Positions 25,900 to 36,009 are shown, counted from the stretch's first letter. The stretch: 64,000 nucleotides of DNA from Labrys sp. WJW (GCF_001676615.1 NZ_LYXZ01000006.1:62001-126000), one strand, 5' to 3'. Program-made: numbers and translations. The notes: generated by a model not told the origin, from the letters alone.

Positions 25900-27183
25900 G
25901 TGGATTATGCTCAGATCGTCTTGGCCATGATGCCGCCGGTTTCGAATGTCGAAGCTTGGCGGAAGGACCTTGCCACAGCGGTCAGCCCCGGCGATGCAAC
26001 CACACCATGGCGACGAGCCTTCGCAAGCCGCATCGACAAGAAACTGTTTGGCGTTTTTCCTTTCCGACGAGAGCTGGCCTTGCGCATCCTGCATGTCTTG
26101 AATCATACACGCCGCCTCAACGGTCATGTGCACCTCACCATCGATCTCGCCTGCATGCAGGCGCAGCTCGGTCATGAGGTGGCCATCGCCAGCGGCGATG
26201 GTGACTTCGACGCCTTGCTGGCGGCCCATGGCGTTGAGATCATCCGGATCGACCAGCGCCAGAAGCCCCTGGTGGCGCTGCGCGCGGTCGCCGCGCTCAC
26301 CCGGCTGCTGCGTTCGCGCCGTTTCGATATCGTGCATGCCCATATGATGACGAGCGCGGTGCTGTGCTGGCCGGCCTGCAAGGCGGCGGGCGTGCCGCTG
26401 GTCACCACAGTTCACAACGAATTTGCGCGCAGCGCCGTCGCCATGGGCGTGGGCCGGCGGGTGATTGCCGTGAGCGACGCCGTCGCCCGTTCGATGGCCA
26501 AGCGCGGCATCCCGGCTTCCCGCATCCGCACCGTGCTGAACGGCAATATCGGTTCGCCGCGCCTCTCGGCGCCGGCCGGCCCGCCTGCGGCTCTGGGCAC
26601 GCCCTCGCTTCTCTATGTCGGCGGCCTGCATCCGCGCAAGGGGGCGCCCGTCCTGCTGCGGGCCTTCGAGCGGGTCGCCAGGGAAGTTTCCGGGGCCTCG
26701 CTGCATTTCGTCGGCGACGGCCCGCACCGCGCCGAATACGAGGCCATGGCCGCGGCCATGCCATGCGCGGCGGCGATCACCTTTCACGGTGGCTGGGACG
26801 ACCCGCGGCCTTTCTTCAGGGGAGCGGATGTCTTCGTGCTGCCATCCCTGGCCGAACCGGCCGGGCTGGTGCTCTCCGAGGCCAGCGAGGCGGGCTGCGC
26901 CATCGTCGCTTCCGATGTCGGCGGCGTGCCGGAAATGCTGGATGGCGGCAAGGCCGGCCTGCTGGTGCCCCCCGATGATCCTGCTCGCCTGGCCGAGGCC
27001 CTGGTTTCCCTGCTCACCACCCCCGGAGCCCTGGAGGATGGCAAGAGCCGCGCCCGCGCGAATGCCGAGCGCATGACCCTGGACCGCGTGGTCGAGGAGA
27101 CCTTTGCGGTCTATCGTGAATGCCTGCCGGCTTCGGCCCCAGGCGGGTCTCAGCCCCAGGTCAGCGGGTCGAGGCCTAGATAG
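25900..27183 (+). CDS. Family 4 glycosyltransferase
   Basis: Up to 427 residues. Homology begins at about residue 60 (LRILHVLNHTRRLNGHVHLTIDLACMQ), so the real start may be the TTG at 26080; the first 60 residues look non-conserved. It has a GT-B fold: N-terminal domain with DIVHAHMMTSAV, and C-terminal domain with LLYVGGLHPRKGAPVLLRAF and a PSLAEPAGLVLSEASEAGCAIVASDVGGVPEML donor-binding region (E-x7-E). It transfers a sugar in polysaccharide assembly; specificity unknown. The 3' end overlaps the convergent APH-like gene by 34 bp. Confidence 0.82.
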   Translation: MDYAQIVLAMMPPVSNVEAWRKDLATAVSPGDATTPWRRAFASRIDKKLFGVFPFRRELALRILHVLNHTRRLNGHVHLTIDLACMQAQLGHEVAIASGDGDFDALLAAHGVEIIRIDQRQKPLVALRAVAALTRLLRSRRFDIVHAHMMTSAVLCWPACKAAGVPLVTTVHNEFARSAVAMGVGRRVIAVSDAVARSMAKRGIPASRIRTVLNGNIGSPRLSAPAGPPAALGTPSLLYVGGLHPRKGAPVLLRAFERVAREVSGASLHFVGDGPHRAEYEAMAAAMPCAAAITFHGGWDDPRPFFRGADVFVLPSLAEPAGLVLSEASEAGCAIVASDVGGVPEMLDGGKAGLLVPPDDPARLAEALVSLLTTPGALEDGKSRARANAERMTLDRVVEETFAVYRECLPASAPGGSQPQVSGSRPR

Positions 27184-27968
27184 AAGGCGAGCCGACCCCT
27201 GTCCGGCCGCTGCAGCCCGAGCACCTCGAACAGGCTGGTGAAGGCCGCTTCAGCCTGCTCCGGTCCAGACCAGCTCTCGCCGGCATTGGCCAGCATCAGC
27301 GCAAGATCGGCATAGCGGTCCGCCGTGCCGAGGCGGCCGAGATCGATCATGCCGGTGCAGCGCAGCGTGGCGGGATCGACCATGAAATTGGGCATGCAGG
27401 CATCGCCATGGCAGACGACGCGATCCCCGGCTTCTTCCGCCAGGCGCTGTTCGCGCTGTGCCTCGAGCGCAAGAAGGAGGCCGGCCGGATTCGCCTCCCG
27501 CTGCTCCGGCGGCAGGAAATCCGGATTGACGGCGCCGCGTGACACCACGTCGGTCGCGCGTGCGAGCATGGTCGACAGGCCGCGTTCGAACAGGCACTCC
27601 TCGATCGCCAGCGCGTGCAGCGCGCCGATCCGCGCCGCGATCGACGGCCAGGCCTGCAATAGCTGATTGCCGTCGAGGTCGCTCGCCGGTACGCCGGCTA
27701 TGGCACTGGTGACCAGGCAGGCGCCCTCCTCCCCCGCACGCCAATCGAGCACCTCGGGTGAACCGAGCTTGAAGCGGCTCAGCCATTCGACCCGCCGGCA
27801 TTCTCCCTCCAGGGCCATGGCGCCCCTGCCCCGTGATAGTTTGGCAAAGGCCAGGCCATCGCTGCGGCGATAGACGCTGTCGCCCGATTCACCATGGCCG
27901 ACCACGAGCCATTCTTTTGCCGATGGCAAGGCTGGCAGCAGGCTCTGGATATTGGCGGCCGAAGGCAT
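27150..27968 (-). CDS. APH(3'')-type aminoglycoside (streptomycin) O-phosphotransferase homologue
   Basis: 272 residues from the ATG at 27968, which has GGAG 9 nt upstream. ATP-dependent kinase fold. The nucleotide-side [18 protein letters not shown], the catalytic loop [14 protein letters not shown] (H-G-D-x-x-x-x-N) and the metal-binding [18 protein letters not shown] are all present, and the protein ends in DPLTWG. From memory these segments, and [11 protein letters not shown], correspond closely to APH(3'')-Ib (StrA), including total length (267). So a streptomycin 3''-kinase-like activity is plausible. No mobile element or partner resistance gene is adjacent, so it is likely a resident chromosomal gene, and the substrate is unproven. 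Confidence 0.8.
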   Translation of the reverse strand: MPSAANIQSLLPALPSAKEWLVVGHGESGDSVYRRSDGLAFAKLSRGRGAMALEGECRRVEWLSRFKLGSPEVLDWRAGEEGACLVTSAIAGVPASDLDGNQLLQAWPSIAARIGALHALAIEECLFERGLSTMLARATDVVSRGAVNPDFLPPEQREANPAGLLLALEAQREQRLAEEAGDRVVCHGDACMPNFMVDPATLRCTGMIDLGRLGTADRYADLALMLANAGESWSGPEQAEAAFTSLFEVLGLQRPDRGRLAFYLGLDPLTWG

Positions 27969-28320
27969 GGCGAATCGCTCCGAATTGGGAGCCGTGACCA
28001 TAGTGCAGAATAATACCAAGTCCCGGGAACGATGTGCATCGGTCGATCTTTCGCACCCTGGCATGAGGCGGCGGCCGGAACGCGGAGTGTCGACCTCTGG
28101 TCGACATCTTCTTTCCGAGTTTTCAAGAATGTCGATCTGGAGATCGGCACTCCAATCCCGCACTATCCCTGCAAAGTTAGCGCCTATGCCTGTCCCCTCC
28201 CCGGCACCGGAGCGGCCGATCCTGCGTCTCGAGTTCGGGATGCCACGGGCTGAGTGGCACCCCATTGGTTCGCAGGGGCTTTTGCCCTATATCAAGGGCC
28301 TTCAATCACTCGGAAGCACC
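27969..28320. other. Divergent promoter gap between APH-like gene and dapF
   Basis: 352 bp. It contains a perfect palindrome TGTCGAC-CTCTG-GTCGACA at 28088-28106, a possible operator between divergent genes. Nothing coding is convincing; the frame running into dapF is non-conserved upstream of 28321. Confidence 0.5.
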
Positions 28321-29184
28321 ATGTCTGGCCTCGCCAACCGCCCCTATCTGAAGATGAACGGCATCGGCAACGAGATCGTCGTGCTCGATCTCACCGACGG
28401 GTCGCATGTCGTCACGCCGGCGGAAGCCCAGGCCATCGCGGCACATGAGCCGTTCGACCAGCTGATGGTGCTCTATCCGCCGCAGCAGGCGGGAACAGAT
28501 GCCTTCATGCGCATCTTCAACGGTGACGGTTCCCAGTCCGGCGCCTGCGGCAACGGCACGCGCTGCGTATCCTGGTATCTGATGCCGGTGCTCGGCAAGG
28601 ACCGCCTGGTGCTGCAGACGCCGACCAGCCTGGTCGAGGCCCGGCGCGCCGGTGCGGATTTCACCGTCGATATGGGCCCGCCCGCCCTGGACTGGCAGGC
28701 GATCCCCCTGTCCCGGGACGCCGGCGATACCAGGGCGATCGACTATGCCTATGGCCCGGCCGGGGCTGCCGTCCTGCAATCGCCGAGCGTGGTGAGCATG
28801 GGCAATCCCCATGCGGTGTTCTGGATCGACCGGGATCCCGCCGAGATCGACCTCGCGGCCATCGGCCCGGCCATCGAGCACGATCCCCTGTTTCCCGAGC
28901 GGGTGAATGTCTCAATCGCCCAGGTTCGCGATAGCAGCCATATCGTGCTGCGCGTGTGGGAGCGCGGCGCTGGCCTCACCCGCGCCTGCGGCTCGGCCGC
29001 CTGCGCCACCGGCGTGGCCGCGGCGCGGCTTGGCCTCACCGGGCGCGAGACGCGCATCAGCCTGCCGGGCGGAGACCTCCGGATCGAATGGCGCGAGACC
29101 GATGGTCACGTGCTGATGACCGGCGCAGCGGAACTCGAGCATGAGGCTCGCTTTGCGGCCTCCTGGTTCGCCGACGCGGCATGA
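28321..29184 (+). CDS. dapF: Diaminopimelate epimerase
   Basis: 287 residues; interconverts LL- and meso-diaminopimelate for lysine and peptidoglycan synthesis. Starts at the ATG followed by [23 protein letters not shown]. The catalytic cysteine pair is visible in [10 protein letters not shown] and [11 protein letters not shown], with MGNPHAVFW between. Overlaps mtaB by 4 bp (ATGA), the usual alphaproteobacterial dapF-mtaB pair. Confidence 0.95.
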   Translation: MSGLANRPYLKMNGIGNEIVVLDLTDGSHVVTPAEAQAIAAHEPFDQLMVLYPPQQAGTDAFMRIFNGDGSQSGACGNGTRCVSWYLMPVLGKDRLVLQTPTSLVEARRAGADFTVDMGPPALDWQAIPLSRDAGDTRAIDYAYGPAGAAVLQSPSVVSMGNPHAVFWIDRDPAEIDLAAIGPAIEHDPLFPERVNVSIAQVRDSSHIVLRVWERGAGLTRACGSAACATGVAAARLGLTGRETRISLPGGDLRIEWRETDGHVLMTGAAELEHEARFAASWFADAA

Positions 29185-30419
29185 CCGAGATCGTCACCTT
29201 CGGCTGCCGCCTCAACATTCACGAATCCGAGGCGATGAAGACCGTCATCGGCTCGCGTGACGATCTGACCGTGGTCAATTCCTGCGCGGTGACGGCCGAG
29301 GCGGCGCGCCAGGCCAGACAGGCCATCCGCCGGCTCAAGCGCGACAATCCGGAGCGGCGGATCGCCGTCACCGGCTGTGCGGCACAGACGGATGCAGACC
29401 GCTTCACCGCCATGCCGGAAGTCGATTTCGTGGTCGGCAATGCAGAGAAGCTGAAAGCCCGCACCTGGGCCTCGCTGAGCAAGACTTCGGGCAAGCTCGT
29501 GACCTCCGACATCATGACGGCCGAAGACATCGCCTTGCCCGAGGTCGAGCGTTTCGAGGGCCGGGCACGCGGCTTCGTGCAGATCCAGAACGGCTGCGAC
29601 CACCGCTGCACCTTCTGCATCATTCCCTTCGGCCGCGGCAATTCGCGTTCCCTGCCCCCGCAGACGGTGATCGCGCAGATCCGCCGGCTGGTCGAGGCCG
29701 GCTACAAGGAGATCGTGCTGACCGGGGTCGACCTCACCAGCTATGGCCCCGACCTGGTCGATCCCCTGCCCTTGGGCACCCTGGTACGCCGCATTCTGCG
29801 CGAGGTGCCGGAACTGCCGCGCCTGCGCCTGTCTTCCATCGATTCGATCGAGGCCGACGCCGATCTGATGCGGGCCCTGGCCGAGGATGACAGGCTGATG
29901 CCGCATCTGCACCTGTCGCTGCAGGCCGGCGACGACCTCATTCTCAAGCGCATGAAGCGCCGCCATCTGCGCCAGGATGCGATCCGCTTCTGCGCCGAGG
30001 CCCGGCGCCTCCGGCCCGACATCGTGTTCGGGGCCGATTTGATCGCCGGTTTCCCCACCGAGGACGAGACGATGTTCAGCCGCTCGCTCGATCTCATCGA
30101 GCAGTGCAGCATCACCTATCTGCATGCCTTTCCCTTCTCGCCGCGGCCCGGCACGCCTGCGGCGCGCATGCCGCCCGTCGACGGCGCGGAGGTTAAGCGG
30201 CGCGCCGCCCGGCTGCGGGAGGCCGGCGACCGGGCGATGGCACGCTTTCTTGCCAGCGAAACCGGCGAGACCCGCGAGATCCTGATGGAGCGCGGCGGCA
30301 TCGGCCGCACCGCGCAATTCGCGGCCGTGCGGCCCGACAAGCCGGCGGCCCCGGGCAGCTTCCTGCGTGTGCGGATCGACGGCCGGCAAGGCCGGGAACT
30401 GACGGCGACGGCTCTGTAG
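29181..30419 (+). CDS. mtaB: tRNA N6-threonylcarbamoyladenosine methylthiotransferase
   Basis: 412-residue radical-SAM methylthiotransferase converting t6A37 to ms2t6A37 in tRNA. N-terminal UPF0004 domain with three Cys (TFGCRLN, NSCAVT, TGCAAQ). The radical SAM cluster is [13 protein letters not shown] (C-x3-C-x2-C). A short TRAM-like region (residues about 355-410) ends the protein. The radical-SAM/LSLQAGDD motif favours MtaB over MiaB/RimO. In many relatives ftsY follows; here a 398-bp gap and a DUF3108 gene follow instead. Confidence 0.93.
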   Translation: MTEIVTFGCRLNIHESEAMKTVIGSRDDLTVVNSCAVTAEAARQARQAIRRLKRDNPERRIAVTGCAAQTDADRFTAMPEVDFVVGNAEKLKARTWASLSKTSGKLVTSDIMTAEDIALPEVERFEGRARGFVQIQNGCDHRCTFCIIPFGRGNSRSLPPQTVIAQIRRLVEAGYKEIVLTGVDLTSYGPDLVDPLPLGTLVRRILREVPELPRLRLSSIDSIEADADLMRALAEDDRLMPHLHLSLQAGDDLILKRMKRRHLRQDAIRFCAEARRLRPDIVFGADLIAGFPTEDETMFSRSLDLIEQCSITYLHAFPFSPRPGTPAARMPPVDGAEVKRRAARLREAGDRAMARFLASETGETREILMERGGIGRTAQFAAVRPDKPAAPGSFLRVRIDGRQGRELTATAL

Positions 30420-30817
30420 GCGGCGCCAGCCGGCGCTTCACCGAGGCGCGCATGTCTCAGCGGCATGGTTGCATGGTGCGATGTGCGTATTCTGGAACCG
30501 GCAGGACTGCGGGAAAGAGGCGGCCCGGATGACCGCGCTCCCCGTGACACAATTGCGCCACGTCTGATTCATCGGCCATTCAGCCTGGGGACGCCAAGAT
30601 AGCTCCAACAGTACCGGCATCGGCAAGCTTTACGTAACGTTTACCTTGTTAGAATGCGCCTGAGAGACTCTATGCGCATGACGAACTTGCCGACCAGAGC
30701 CTCCTGCCGAAAAGCGGACGCCTTTTTCGGCGAGAATGACGCGACGACAATAACCTATGGCGTCGGGCCCGAACCCGAATTCGGATCCGATGCCGTAAGC
30801 GGCCCCCGGAGACCGGC
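30420..30817. other. Gap between mtaB and DUF3108 gene
   Basis: 398 bp. A possible promoter for the DUF3108 gene lies around 30645-30674 (TTGTTA, 17-bp spacer, TCTATG), just after an AT-rich stretch (TTTACGTAACGTTTACC). No gene is supported; the usual downstream ftsY is absent. Confidence 0.45.
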
Positions 30818-31633
30818 GTGACGATTTCGCATTTCTTTCGATCGGCGCTCGGCGCCAGCCTTTTCATCGCTACCGGCCTGGCGCCTTCCCTGGCAGCGGC
30901 TGCCAGCGCCAAGACAGCGATAAACTACGGTGTCACCCTTGCCGGCTTTCCCATCGGCACGGCAAACCTCGCCATCAATCTGAGCGATGGCGGCCCCTAC
31001 AAGATCGACGCCTCCGCCAAGGTGGGCGGTCTGATCCGGCTGATCAGCGATGGGCGTGGCTCGGCGTCCTCATCGGGCAAACTCGGCTCCAGCCAAGTCC
31101 GGCCAACGGCCTATACCCTCACCTCGGTGGCAGGCAAGAAGCCGCAATCCGTGCAGATGGCTCTCGCAGGCGGCAATGTCACCGCCCTGCAGCTGCAGCC
31201 GGACCTGCCGCCGCGCAAGGATCGAGTGCCGCTCACGGATGCCAACAAGCATGGCGTGATCGACCCGCTTTCGGCCGTGCTGGTACCCGTCACCGGCAGC
31301 GCGACCCTTGACGCCTCGGCCTGCCGACGCTCGCTTCCGGTGTTCGACGGGGCGCAGCGTTTCGACATCAGGCTGTCCTACGCCCGTACGGAGCAGGTGA
31401 GCGGCAAGGGATATGCCGGTCCCGCCATCGTCTGCTCGGCACGCTATGTGCCGATTGCCGGACACCGGCCTTCGCGCTCTCAGACCAAGTTCATGGTCGA
31501 TAATCGCGACATCGAGCTATGGCTGGCGCCGATCGGCGAGACCCATGTGCTCGCTCCGTTCAAGATCATTATCGGTACCCAGATCGGGCGTCTGACCCTG
31601 ACCGCATCCCGCTTTGGCGGCGACGCTGAGTGA
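30818..31633 (+). CDS. DUF3108-domain periplasmic protein
   Basis: 271 residues with a signal peptide (LGASLFIATGLAPSLAAAASA). The rest matches the DUF3108 pattern: INYGVTLAGFPIGTANLAINL at the start, a KVGGLIRLISDGRGSASSSG strand pair and a C-terminal MVDNRDIELWLAPIGETHVLAPFKIIIGTQIGRLTLTASRF. Widespread in Hyphomicrobiales near rpmB, function unknown; here rpmB is 16 kb away. Beta-rich, probably periplasmic or outer-membrane associated. Confidence 0.78.
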   Translation: MTISHFFRSALGASLFIATGLAPSLAAAASAKTAINYGVTLAGFPIGTANLAINLSDGGPYKIDASAKVGGLIRLISDGRGSASSSGKLGSSQVRPTAYTLTSVAGKKPQSVQMALAGGNVTALQLQPDLPPRKDRVPLTDANKHGVIDPLSAVLVPVTGSATLDASACRRSLPVFDGAQRFDIRLSYARTEQVSGKGYAGPAIVCSARYVPIAGHRPSRSQTKFMVDNRDIELWLAPIGETHVLAPFKIIIGTQIGRLTLTASRFGGDAE

Positions 31634-32204
31634 ACCCGATGCGGCTGTCCCGAAACGGGACGCCGGAGGTTAAGCCCGTGCAGCCCGATTTCGTCTCAAT
31701 TGACTTCCATCCCTTGCCAGGGGTGGAACAGGGTTGTCTTTAGCCAACTATTGATCGGCTTGTTCAACACGATGAGAAGCCGGCCACCTGTTTTACCGAT
31801 AGGGTCTCATCGGCGCGTTCCGTGCAGGGCTAGGATGAGGATGGCCAGCTGACACATTCCGAACCTATCGCCTCCTCCCACCCCGATCGACACCAAACTA
31901 CCGTGGAAACATCGAGAAAGCCCCGGATCTTTCCGATTCGTCGGTGATTCGTTCAGGGTTCGGCTACATCCTCCGCCACGATTAACAGCCGCCAGCCGCC
32001 ATTAAGTTGCCGGCTTAGCTTTCCGTCAACCATATCCCGGCAAGAAACGTCGATAAAGGCCAAGCCAGCGACTTGGCAAGCGGTTCCCAGACCCACCCGC
32101 AGGCATTGCGTTCCGGGATGGCGAGCCATTGAAACGGGTTTTCCCCCGGAAGTGCGGGCATCCTCGCCCGCTTTTGCTCGCCAGGGCGCTTCGCCCAAGT
32201 GCTG
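31634..32204. other. 571-bp gap between DUF3108 gene and xth
   Basis: The longest gap outside the parS, oriC and operator regions, with lower GC than neighbouring genes. Two overlapping minus-strand frames near 31953-32272 contain protein-like stretches (for example DMVDGKLSRQLNGGWRLLIVAEDV), but neither has a good start or typical codon usage. They may be fragments of a decayed small gene. No RNA or strong hairpin recognised. Confidence 0.4.
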
Positions 32205-33026
32205 TCAGTCGATCTCGAAGACACCGGTGACGGGCACGTGATCGGAGGGCTTTTCCCAGCCACGGGCTTCACTGAGAATCTCGATCGACCGGGCCGTGCC
32301 GGTCAGGCTCGGGCTCGCCCAGATATGATCGAGCCGCCGGCCGCGGTTGGAGGCGATCCAGTCGGCAGCGCGATAGCTCCACCACGTATAGAGTTTGGCC
32401 GGCTCGGGCGTGAATTCGCGCATCAGGTCGATCCAGCCTCCGACGGCAATCATCGCCTTCATCGCCTCGGTTTCCACCGGCGTATGCGAGACGACATCGA
32501 GCAGTTGCTTATGGCTCCAGACATCATGCTCGAAGGGCGCGATGTTGAGGTCTCCCACCAGCAAGGCCCGGCCATTGGCTTGCGGAAAATCGCCGGCAAA
32601 CCAGGCATGCATCTCCGCGAGAAAATCGAGCTTATGACCAAACTTCGGATTGAGCTCGCGATCGGGAATATCCCCGCCCGCCGGCACGTAAAAATTGTGA
32701 ACGGTGAGCGGCTGCTTCAGGCCGGCTTCGGCCCCGAGCCGAATCGAGATATGGCGGGCGTCGCCCTTCTGGCAGAATTCGCGCTTGTCGACGGTCTCGA
32801 AAGGCAGGCGCGAGAAGATCGCTACGCCGTGATAGCCCTTCTGCCCATTGAAGGCGATGTGCTCGAAGCCCAGCTTGCGTACATCGTTGAGAGGAAACTT
32901 GCCGTCCTCGACCTTGGTTTCCTGCAGACACAGAATGTCCGGGTTCTTCTCCCTCACGAGCCGCTCCACCAATCCCATACGCAAGCGGACCGAATTGATA
33001 TTCCAGGTGGTGAGGGTGATCTGCAT
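32205..33026 (-). CDS. xth: Exodeoxyribonuclease III
   Basis: 273-residue AP endonuclease/3'-5' exonuclease of the ExoIII family for base excision repair. The start is the ATG at 33026 (MQITLTTWNINSVRLR). Catalytic motifs: CLQETKVED, YVPAGGDIPD, LVGDLNIAPFEHDVW and the terminal PSDHVPVTGVF. Monocistronic, adjacent to parB. Confidence 0.95.
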   Translation of the reverse strand: MQITLTTWNINSVRLRMGLVERLVREKNPDILCLQETKVEDGKFPLNDVRKLGFEHIAFNGQKGYHGVAIFSRLPFETVDKREFCQKGDARHISIRLGAEAGLKQPLTVHNFYVPAGGDIPDRELNPKFGHKLDFLAEMHAWFAGDFPQANGRALLVGDLNIAPFEHDVWSHKQLLDVVSHTPVETEAMKAMIAVGGWIDLMREFTPEPAKLYTWWSYRAADWIASNRGRRLDHIWASPSLTGTARSIEILSEARGWEKPSDHVPVTGVFEID

Positions 33027-33289
33027 GGAGAAGATACTCGGGTGAGGGGGTCGCCACGCCTTGCGTGGGGTGGTCCTGGTCGAAGATGCCGGCTGTCGGG
33101 CAACGCTACCAGCGGGAGCCGAATGATCCTTGCCCCCCAACTCTGCCGGGCCTCGCGATCGGCCTGGCTGCCATCGGGGAAAGATCGGAAGACGGTGCCC
33201 CGATCCGATTCAGGGATCAGAACAGATGCCCTACTTTCTCGCTACGGCGGCACTGTTCCGAAAGGAGGAGGTCGCTGTCGGCACAAAGC

Positions 33290-34168
33290 CTAGCCGCGCA
33301 AACGGCGGCAGAGATCGTCGAGCTGCTCGAGCGATTTGTAGCGAATCTTCAGCTCGCCGCCATCGCCACGGTGATCAAGCACGACCTTGAGACCGAGTAC
33401 GTCGGAGATGGTCCGCTCCAGGGCAATCGTATCGGGATCTTTCTCGACGCGGCTGCGCGCCCGCAAGATCTTGCCGGCACTTTGCGACTGATCCTGTACG
33501 ATGCTCTCAGCGTCGCGCACCGACATATTCTCATCGATGATCAGCCGGGCCACGCTTTCGGGATCGGAGACCGACAGGAGGGCGCGCGCATGCCCAGCCG
33601 TCAGCTTGCCGCTCACCACATTGACCTTGATCGCATCGGGAAGCTTGAGCAGGCGCAGCGTGTTCGCCACGTGGCTACGGCTCTTGCCGATGACCTTGGC
33701 AAGATCGTTCTGAGAATAGGAGAATTCCTCGATCAGGCGGTCATAGCCGATCGCTTCTTCGATCGCGTTGAGGTCGGCTCGCTGGACATTCTCGATGATA
33801 GCAAGTTCGAGCGCTTCCTTGTCGGAGGCTTCGACGATCGTTACGGGTACATCATGAAGCTCGGCCCGCTGCGCGGCACGCCAGCGCCGCTCGCCAGCGA
33901 TGATCTCGTAAGCATCCATGCTGCCCGCGACGGCGCGGACCAGGATCGGCTGGATGATGCCCTTCTCGCGAACGGAATTCGCGAGATCCTCGAGTTCTTC
34001 CTCGCTGAAATTCTGACGGGGATTCTTCGGGTTAGGCCGCAAGAAACCCGTTGGCACCCGACGCTGCCCCCGGGCCCGTTCGATCGCCGCGCCTTCATCG
34101 CCCGCATCCCCGATCAGGGCTGCCAGGCCGCGTCCCAGCCTCGGGCGCATCTTGTCATCAGAAGTCAT
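33290..34168 (-). CDS. parB: Chromosome partitioning protein ParB
   Basis: 292 residues. ParB/Srx CTPase domain (LRPNPKNPRQNFSEEELEDLANSVREKGIIQP; AGERRWRAAQ; ENVQRADLN), then the HTH that reads parS (YSQNDLAKVIGKSRSHVANTLRLL) and a C-terminal dimerisation region. GERRWRA is the arginine box of the CTP-binding site. It follows parA by 9 bp, forming a parA-parB operon. Four parS-like sites lie within 8 kb (35608, 41610, 41636, 41831). Confidence 0.96.
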   Translation of the reverse strand: MTSDDKMRPRLGRGLAALIGDAGDEGAAIERARGQRRVPTGFLRPNPKNPRQNFSEEELEDLANSVREKGIIQPILVRAVAGSMDAYEIIAGERRWRAAQRAELHDVPVTIVEASDKEALELAIIENVQRADLNAIEEAIGYDRLIEEFSYSQNDLAKVIGKSRSHVANTLRLLKLPDAIKVNVVSGKLTAGHARALLSVSDPESVARLIIDENMSVRDAESIVQDQSQSAGKILRARSRVEKDPDTIALERTISDVLGLKVVLDHRGDGGELKIRYKSLEQLDDLCRRLRG

Positions 34169-34177
34169 GGTCGATCC

Positions 34178-34975
34178 TTACGCAGCACGTAACAATTTCT
34201 CGCGCTGAATCACTTCGGAGGCGAGACGAACATAGGCCTGGCTACCCGGGCATTTGAGATCATACAGCAGGGACGGCTTGCCATAGGACGGGGCTTCCGA
34301 CACGCGAACATTGCGCGGGATCACCGTCTGATAGACTTTCTCGCCCAGGAAATCGCGAACATCTGCCATGACCTGCCCGGAAAGATTGTTGCGGGCGTCA
34401 TACATGGTCAGCACCACACCATGAATGCTGAGATGTGGATTGAGCGAATTACGCACCTGCTCCACCGTGCGCAGGAGTTGCGACAAGCCTTCCAGAGCGA
34501 AGAACTCGCATTGCAGGGGCACCAGCACGGCATCGGCAGCTGCCATGGCATTCACGGTGAGAAGATTGAGCGAGGGCGGGCAATCCACCAGGACATAGGA
34601 GCAGGGGAAATCGCTCGATGAAGTCAGGGCATGGATGGCCTTGCGCAGGCGGAATGCGCGGTCCCGTTCACTCGCAATTTCAAGTTCGACACCGAGCAGA
34701 TCCATATTGGACGGCGCAATATGCAGCCGCGGCACGACCGTCTCGACGATTGCCGCGCGCAGATCGCAATCCCCCACCATCACGTCATAGGTGGTCCGCA
34801 CGCGCTGCTTCATGCCGATTCCGAGACCGGTTGAAGCGTTGCCCTGGGGATCGAGATCGATGATCAGCACATCCTCGCCGATCGCGGCAAGCGCGGTACC
34901 GAGATTGATGGCCGTCGTGGTCTTGCCGACCCCACCCTTTTGATTGGCAATAGTGAGAATACGCGGCAACGTCAT
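34178..34975 (-). CDS. parA: Chromosome partitioning ATPase ParA
   Basis: 265-residue deviant-Walker ATPase, starting RILTIANQKGGVGKTTTAINLGTAL (deviant Walker A KGGVGKT). DLDPQGNASTGLG and VDCPPSLNLLTVNA contain the other nucleotide motifs. It drives origin segregation together with ParB. There is no N-terminal HTH, as expected for chromosomal rather than plasmid ParA. Sits 41 bp downstream of rsmG, in the conserved rsmG-parA-parB order. Confidence 0.96.
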   Translation of the reverse strand: MTLPRILTIANQKGGVGKTTTAINLGTALAAIGEDVLIIDLDPQGNASTGLGIGMKQRVRTTYDVMVGDCDLRAAIVETVVPRLHIAPSNMDLLGVELEIASERDRAFRLRKAIHALTSSSDFPCSYVLVDCPPSLNLLTVNAMAAADAVLVPLQCEFFALEGLSQLLRTVEQVRNSLNPHLSIHGVVLTMYDARNNLSGQVMADVRDFLGEKVYQTVIPRNVRVSEAPSYGKPSLLYDLKCPGSQAYVRLASEVIQREKLLRAA

Positions 34976-35016
34976 GGCACCTATCTTTCCTGCAGCACGA
35001 AGCGTGGAAACGGCAT

Positions 35017-35667
35017 CTATTTGTCACCCGCCAGGCGCTTTGTCGCGGCTTTGATCGAAACAATCTGCCCAGTCGAGTCAGTAAGGCTCGGTATCAATTC
35101 CGCTCGGATATTCCAATATTTAGTTGCTCGGGTCAATTCCTGCCCTACATCTTGACCCTTGAGAAACAACGCACGGGCTCCCGTTTTCAACAGCTCCGCA
35201 CTGTAGTCGAGCAATTCGGGCAGCGACGCCAAGGCGCGGGCTGTGATCAGATCCACCGGACTTTGCCAGTTCGAGACAAAATCCTCGATCCGAACCGCAT
35301 GCACTGTCGCTGGCGCGCCGGTTATACGCGCCACCTCGCGCAAGAAAGAAGCCTTGCGACCATTCGACTCGACCAGATGCACCTGAAATCCCGGCACACT
35401 CTTGTTAGCAATCGCCAGGACCATGCCGGGAAAGCCGGCGCCACTGCCGAAATCGACAATCGTCCTGGCATCCCCAAGCAGGGGAAGCAATTGAGCGCTG
35501 TCGGCAATATGGCGAGTCCAGGCCTGGGAGAGGGTCGACGGGGCCACCAGGTTTTTGATCTTTTGCCAGCGCTGCAGGAGCTCGACATACAGGTCTAAGT
35601 CTCCAACTGTTTCACGTGAAACAGGGAGGGATCGCAGCGCTTCCTGGCGGTCAATATCGAGTGTCAT
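35017..35667 (-). CDS. rsmG: 16S rRNA (guanine527-N7)-methyltransferase
   Basis: 216 residues from the ATG at 35667 (MTLDIDRQEALRSLPVSRETVG). SAM-binding VDFGSGAGFPGMVLAI and LVESNGRKASFLREV are diagnostic of RsmG (GidB). A perfect parS site is embedded in the codons for residues 15-20 (VSRET), as in several other alphaproteobacterial rsmG genes. Between mnmG and parA. Confidence 0.94.
   Translation of the reverse strand: MTLDIDRQEALRSLPVSRETVGDLDLYVELLQRWQKIKNLVAPSTLSQAWTRHIADSAQLLPLLGDARTIVDFGSGAGFPGMVLAIANKSVPGFQVHLVESNGRKASFLREVARITGAPATVHAVRIEDFVSNWQSPVDLITARALASLPELLDYSAELLKTGARALFLKGQDVGQELTRATKYWNIRAELIPSLTDSTGQIVSIKAATKRLAGDK
35608..35623. promoter_or_regulatory. parS: parS site, perfect 16-bp consensus
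   Basis: TGTTTCACGTGAAACA, an exact match to the conserved chromosomal parS, lying in the 5' coding part of rsmG. It is the ParB loading site, 1.4 kb from parB and about 10 kb from the putative origin. Confidence 0.95.
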
Positions 35668-36009
35668 GGCCGGACCATGGCTGATCCCACTCGCGGTGGC
35701 AAGCGAGACCTGGAGTAATCCAACGCTGCGGCCGACCGGCCTCATGAACCGGAGTGGGCTATTTTCATCGGGCGTACGGCATAGCGTGAATCTGGTTCAC
35801 TTAGCTGTCCGCCAGTTTGTTCGGCTTTGTCATCATCGGCTCAATCCGGTGATCCAACCAAGATCTCCGCGTCGTGCTGGCGCCATTCTAAATGGCCAGA
35901 CGTTTTCTTCCTTGAAAGACCTGCATTGGGCTTAGCCTGCGGCATGTCGGTCATGCGACTGCATACCGTTTCGCGGTTCTGGAAAAGATTCGATACGAGT
36001 CCGAATCGA
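35668..36009. other. Gap between rsmG and mnmG
   Basis: 342 bp. A GTGAATC-TG-GTTCAC inverted repeat lies at about 35786. A minus-strand frame crosses it into the end of mnmG but is non-conserved. In many relatives mnmG and rsmG are nearly adjacent, so this spacer is longer than usual. Confidence 0.4.

Noticed and set aside
33290-34975. parAB as signs of an integrated plasmid or second replicon
   Set aside because: ParA lacks the plasmid-type N-terminal HTH, a perfect chromosomal parS is embedded in rsmG, and the gene order is the conserved chromosomal one.
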